Assembly: GCF_900327775.1 (NCBI RefSeq)
Contig: NZ_OUMZ01000007.1
Location: forward strand, 372,115 to 436,114
Source: Roseovarius sp. EL26
GTDB lineage: Bacteria > Pseudomonadota > Alphaproteobacteria > Rhodobacterales > Rhodobacteraceae
DNA length: 64,000 bases
Direction: 5' to 3'
Shown here: one piece after another, positions 63,930 through 64,000 of the stretch
Layout: the number at the start of each line of letters is the position of its first letter
Position numbering within the stretch: the first letter of the stretch is position 1
Translations under genes and position numbers: made by a program
Notes under the pieces: generated by a model
What the model was told of the DNA's origin: nothing
The model's database searches: none
The model's input: only the letters and a program-made list of their open reading frames with translations

Positions 63930-64000
63930 TTATCGCTTCGCGGAGAAGAAATCCTTGAGCAGAGCCTCGCTCTCAGATGCTGACAATCCATCATAGACTT
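63930..64000 (-). CDS. C-terminus of a probable tRNA/nucleoside deaminase (partial)
   Basis: The last 23 codons read VYDGLSASESEALLKDFFSA then KR and TAA. This matches the C-terminal end of TadA-type deaminases (VYDG...ALLKxFF). The catalytic HAE and PCxxC parts lie outside the window, so the identity is tentative. Confidence 0.6.
   Translation of the reverse strand, partial: VYDGLSASESEALLKDFFSAKR

Overview
The window looks like a chromosomal stretch of a Rhodobacteraceae alphaproteobacterium, probably of the marine Roseobacter group. The reasons are a complete nuoA-N operon interleaved with small family-specific genes (DUF5337- and DUF5333-type proteins), the run nuoN-birA-coaX-RNase J after it, a C-terminally extended NuoE, a PLPA-type CTERM surface protein and a Hint-domain protein. 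Most of the sequence is ordinary housekeeping DNA. I see no prophage, insertion sequence, CRISPR array, rRNA or tRNA gene.

Layout. 1-2.3 kb: end of a leucine-degradation operon (GST-like protein, HMG-CoA lyase, methylglutaconyl-CoA hydratase). 2.3-4.3 kb: a periplasmic DUF4142/cupredoxin pair divergent from an AraC regulator. 4.6-8.6 kb: M20 amidohydrolase, NhaC antiporter and GlxA-type regulator, flanked by two nearly identical 18-mers. 8.7-12 kb: a frameshifted YafY/WYL-type regulator remnant facing a PEP-mutase/isocitrate-lyase-family gene, then a flavin-binding-fold protein and a MetE-like methyltransferase. 12.1-33.3 kb: the complex I operon with eight extra genes (two small membrane proteins between nuoC and nuoD, two lipoproteins, DUF5337, MAPEG, DUF5333, a CMD-like protein), then birA, coaX and RNase J.

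33.4-43 kb: Fe(II)/2-oxoglutarate oxygenase-like protein, phospholipase D-like protein, DEAD-box helicase, glycosyltransferase, a conserved unknown, a CTERM protein, release factor 3 and a Hint protein. 43-49.8 kb: atypical SDR, HEAT-repeat protein, a broken SGNH hydrolase gene, a sodium:solute symporter, a double-cupin protein, a divergent GST/TetR pair with paired operators, and an outer-membrane protein. 49.9-56.5 kb: CorC/HlyC-type protein, a metallophosphoesterase-like protein that seems to lack several metal ligands, XerD, a secreted unknown, a 49-residue membrane protein, and aroK-aroB. 56.7-64 kb: a cold-shock protein, the arsenic operon arsR-acr3-arsC-arsH, tyrS, anmK, an Asp/Glu-racemase-family protein, a cystathionine beta-lyase-like enzyme, and the C-terminus of a probable nucleoside deaminase at the right edge.

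The best leads for something undescribed are the accessory genes inside the nuo operon (especially the coupled pair between nuoC and nuoD), the His/Asp-rich insertion in NuoL, the possible pseudo-metallophosphoesterase, and the M20-NhaC-GlxA cassette. No single locus looks clearly like a new defence or mobile system.
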